This document shows, piece by piece, positions 6,896-9,131 of a stretch of DNA of 9,131 bases. The stretch is from Gammaproteobacteria bacterium HGW-Gammaproteobacteria-14 (lineage in GTDB: Bacteria; Pseudomonadota; Gammaproteobacteria; Pseudomonadales; Alcanivoracaceae), in the NCBI GenBank assembly GCA_002840115.1, contig PGZG01000071.1, positions 1 through 9,131 on the forward strand, read 5' to 3'. A model generated the notes under the pieces. The model did no database searches. It saw nothing but the letters and a program-made list of their open reading frames with translations, and was not told the DNA's origin. A program made the position numbers and the translations under genes. Numbering within the stretch: the first letter of the stretch is position 1; each line of letters opens with the position of its first letter.

Positions 6896-6911
6896 CCCCG
6901 TCTCTGTGGGG
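6896..6911. terminator. Weak hairpin between convergent slt and DyP genes
   Basis: CCCC (6896-6899) can pair with GGGG (6908-6911) across an 8-nt loop. On the minus strand it is followed by TTATT, so it could help end transcription of the peroxidase gene. It lies 16 nt past the slt stop. The stem is only four pairs, so this is a tentative call. Confidence 0.25.
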
Positions 6912-6959
6912 CCCTAGGGAAAACCATGTCTCTGACTGTCTGATTAATAGCCCGCTGAG

Positions 6960-7841
6960 CTACAACCCGGCAAGCATTGACTGGGTTGGGGCAAACCAGT
7001 AACTGCCTGTTTGCGGGGAAGAAAAGCTTATCAGGCGATCCCGAACAGCATCATCTGTCATGCCATACATACGCCGTAGCAAATAGTCAAAACGCTGCCA
7101 TTCGCAACTAAAAGCGAGAAAATACAAACCATGCTGGCTGCTGTTACCAAACGGCACCGAACGACGCCAGATTTTTTGCGGCACACCATCATGATCCGTA
7201 TCGGTACGCCCCACATGGGCATCCGCGGGCATCCGCTCACTATCAAACTCCACAGCATCAACCTTGGTGCGGCCAATCACATTTTCCTGCTCGCTCACAT
7301 CAAGCTCGTTAAAAGCAGCCAAGTCATGACGCCATAACTGACCAAAAACAAAACTGCCACCGGCGCCGGGCTGACCTTCCGGGATTACCGCTGCCGCCAG
7401 CGCCTTGTCACCTTCCGGGTTCCCAATACCATCAACAAAGCCAGTTAAATCGCGCATATCGTGATACACGAATCCATCCTGCTCCAATTGAACACTGAAG
7501 TGTTCATCGACAATACTACGCATCGCCATGGCAACATCGAACAGATCGCTACGATGTTCCGCCTGCAGCCATACCAGCAAGTCCGCCTGAGTCGCCGGCA
7601 CCACACCTTCCAGAGAAAAATCAGGAAATTCAACCTCATAACCCAGCAATTGGCACAGCGCCGGACTGAAAGCCAAAACCGGTTTCACATTACCAGACTC
7701 AACCGCCGCCAATGCCGCCATCGCGGAGCTCATGGCCCCGGCGCTGGCTCCAGGGCGCTGGATAAATTCGATAAACAGGTGCTGCCGGGAGTTCCGGTCA
7801 AAAATAGCCGGCTGGCACTGGTTACTATGGGATTTCGTCAC
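6960..7841 (-). CDS. DyP-type heme peroxidase (YfeX-like)
   Basis: This is a heme peroxidase of the dye-decolorizing family, predicted cytosolic because it has no Tat or Sec signal. From the GTG at 7841 it is 293 residues, like E. coli YfeX at 299. Visible family features are GFVDGIGNP (134-142) with the distal Asp of the GxxDG motif (D137), the candidate proximal heme ligand His209 in ADAHVGRTD, distal Arg226 in IWRRSVPFG, and the ending GSYWFAPT. The GTG start is preferred over the ATG at 7880: GGAG sits 7 nt before it, and the N-terminus then lines up with YfeX (SNQCQPAIF against VQSGILPEH). It lies 59 nt downstream of the allophanate hydrolase stop on the same strand, so co-transcription is likely. 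The natural substrate of this subfamily is uncertain; porphyrinogen oxidation has been proposed for YfeX. Confidence 0.9.
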   Translation of the reverse strand: MTKSHSNQCQPAIFDRNSRQHLFIEFIQRPGASAGAMSSAMAALAAVESGNVKPVLAFSPALCQLLGYEVEFPDFSLEGVVPATQADLLVWLQAEHRSDLFDVAMAMRSIVDEHFSVQLEQDGFVYHDMRDLTGFVDGIGNPEGDKALAAAVIPEGQPGAGGSFVFGQLWRHDLAAFNELDVSEQENVIGRTKVDAVEFDSERMPADAHVGRTDTDHDGVPQKIWRRSVPFGNSSQHGLYFLAFSCEWQRFDYLLRRMYGMTDDAVRDRLISFSSPQTGSYWFAPTQSMLAGL

Positions 7842-7848
7842 ACGAGGT

Positions 7849-7852
7849 CTCC
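7849..7852 (-). promoter_or_regulatory. Ribosome binding site that decides the GTG start of the peroxidase
   Basis: On the minus strand GGAG is followed by ACCTCGT (7 nt) and then GTG at 7841-7839. This favours the GTG over the in-frame ATG at 7880, whose extra 13 residues have no counterpart in YfeX. Confidence 0.65.
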
Positions 7853-7900
7853 ACTGAAAAATCAGTGCAGACCTTAACATACTGCCCGGTGACGATGCTG

Positions 7901-9131
7901 TTACCGGTCAACCGGGGCCTGATGGAGAGGCTTAGCCTCCGTTATCGCGCCCTGAGACATCATTTTTCGGGACATATAGCTACGCCAACCACCAAAAGCG
8001 GTAATGTCTTCTGCGCCATCTATGCCCTGCCCCTCACAGATAAAACCGGTCACCCAGCGGCCATCTGTCAGCTCTACCTTGCCTATGCCCAGCGGAGCCG
8101 GAATCGCCGCTACAAAACTACCAAAATACTGCTCAGGAATAGACCAGACCTCCACTTCAATAGCAGCGCCTGCTTCATCGCGCACCATGCCGGGACGAAA
8201 TGGCGGGCCACCAGGTAAGGCATACAATCGATAACAAGGCGCGCTATGGGTGGCCAGAGACAGCCAGCCACCGCGACTTGTCAGCTGATGATTCAGCGGC
8301 ATACCACTGAGGTGAGCGCCACATACCGCCACCTCAATCCTTCCCGGCACCGGCAGCAGGGGAGTATCCGCCAAACGATAACCACAGGCGCCAATGGGTT
8401 GATCAATTCGCTGCAACCAGCGTTGTGCAATAGCCAGCAGGGATTCATCGGCAAAAGCAGGCGCCGTCAGAGTAATCCCGAATGGCAAGCCGGTTTCTGT
8501 AAAGCCCGCAGGTACGGCCACGGCACTCAGATCCAGCAGATTCATAAAATTGGTGTAATAGCCCAACTCACTGTTGTGCTGAATCGGCTGTTGCTCAATA
8601 TCGCTGATCCGGAAGTGGCGGCCGGCGCTGGGTGTTAATAACAGGTCTACATTATCAAACACCGCTGCGGCCTGTTTTTGCAGGGCAGCCAAACGATACT
8701 GCGCACGAAAAGCATCCGCCGCAGAGGGCTGCGCGCCGCTGGCAATAATTTCCCGCGTCACCGGTAGCAATGACTCCGCTGATTGCTGCAATAATGGCTC
8801 TGCTGTGAGCCAGCGCTCTGTGACCCAAGGTCCCTCATACAACAGCAACGCAGCTTCTATAAAGGGGCTGAAATCGACCTCAACAATCGTTGCGCCCAGT
8901 GATCGCCATTGATCAATCACGCGAGAAAAAGAGGCCTCATAGGATTGTGATCCGTAAAAACGGCGCTGTCCCGGTGCGGGTACCGCAATACGTAAATCAG
9001 CGACATTCAGACCCAATGGCGCTTGCGGCATCCGGGAGAAATCATCGGCACGATCAAAACCGTCAATCAGTGCTGATATGCGGGCCGCGTCCAGGGGGTC
9101 TAGCGCGAACAGCGATGGGCAGTCCAGTGTG
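7901..9131 (-). CDS. atzF: Allophanate hydrolase, C-terminal two-thirds (5' partial)
   Basis: Allophanate hydrolase splits allophanate (urea-1-carboxylate) to ammonia and CO2, the second step after urea carboxylase, in the cytoplasm. The frame is open to the right edge. The 33 residues before the internal Met at 9031 (beginning TLDCPSLFALDPLDAAR) belong to the protein, so about 409 residues of a usual 600 or so are visible. The first 240 or so are the rear of the amidase-signature domain, with GYYTNFMNLLD (190-200) and VAVPAGFTETGLPFGI after it. The rest is the C-terminal domain specific to allophanate hydrolases, with AVCGAHLSGMPLNHQL, YRLYALPGGPPFRPGM and the closing GWRSYM. That domain distinguishes it from generic amidases. 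The Lys-Ser-Ser triad lies outside the window, so activity cannot be judged. The DyP gene follows 59 nt downstream. Urea carboxylase, if present, would lie beyond the edge. Confidence 0.9.
   Translation of the reverse strand, partial: TLDCPSLFALDPLDAARISALIDGFDRADDFSRMPQAPLGLNVADLRIAVPAPGQRRFYGSQSYEASFSRVIDQWRSLGATIVEVDFSPFIEAALLLYEGPWVTERWLTAEPLLQQSAESLLPVTREIIASGAQPSAADAFRAQYRLAALQKQAAAVFDNVDLLLTPSAGRHFRISDIEQQPIQHNSELGYYTNFMNLLDLSAVAVPAGFTETGLPFGITLTAPAFADESLLAIAQRWLQRIDQPIGACGYRLADTPLLPVPGRIEVAVCGAHLSGMPLNHQLTSRGGWLSLATHSAPCYRLYALPGGPPFRPGMVRDEAGAAIEVEVWSIPEQYFGSFVAAIPAPLGIGKVELTDGRWVTGFICEGQGIDGAEDITAFGGWRSYMSRKMMSQGAITEAKPLHQAPVDR

Noticed and set aside
6960..7841. Encapsulin cargo role for the DyP peroxidase
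   Set aside because: The C-terminus (FAPTQSMLAGL) ends as in YfeX and lacks the usual cargo-loading extension, and no encapsulin gene is in the window.
7842..7880. ATG at 7880 as start of the peroxidase
   Set aside because: The GTG at 7841 has a well-spaced GGAG and gives a YfeX-like N-terminus; the 13 extra residues lack family support. It remains a possible alternative.
7461..8638. Plus-strand ORFs opposite the peroxidase and allophanate hydrolase genes
   Set aside because: They are antisense to recognised genes, show no family motifs, and one crosses both genes and the gap between them.

Overview
The window reads as an ordinary stretch of gammaproteobacterial chromosome. RsmC and the long Slt70-type lytic transglycosylase are gammaproteobacterial hallmarks, the envelope genes are those of a Gram-negative, and codon use looks moderately GC-rich. 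The porins resemble those of free-living aquatic gammaproteobacteria, but I cannot name a genus. No RNA genes, insertion sequences, phage genes or CRISPR arrays were seen.

Region 1 (1-3620, plus strand) is the most unusual part. It holds two tandem copies of a two-gene cassette. Each copy encodes an outer-membrane porin-like protein with a short N-terminal coiled coil, followed 11 nt later by a secreted protein of about 138 residues that looks like a single phosphate-binding-protein (PBP-like) domain. In both copies the Shine-Dalgarno of the small gene overlaps the porin stop codon. The first porin runs off the left edge. A strong GC-rich hairpin closes the second cassette.

Region 2 (3664-6880) holds two divergent housekeeping genes. 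rsmC (minus strand) encodes a 16S rRNA G1207 methyltransferase. slt (plus strand) encodes a soluble lytic murein transglycosylase. Their shared 256-bp intergenic region contains promoter-like hexamers and a perfect-phase 11-bp tandem repeat in the slt leader.

Region 3 (6960-9131, minus strand) holds a cytosolic DyP-type (YfeX-like) heme peroxidase. It lies downstream of, and is probably co-transcribed with, the 3' part of an allophanate hydrolase gene (the second step of the urea carboxylase route of urea use). The allophanate hydrolase gene runs off the right edge, so its catalytic triad and any urea carboxylase partner are not visible.

The best candidate for an under-described system is the duplicated porin plus mini-PBP cassette. 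No ABC permease or ATPase is present. The conserved gene order, spacing and coupling suggest that porin and small protein work together at the outer membrane or in the periplasm. That is inference: the sequence shows the architecture, not the substrate.
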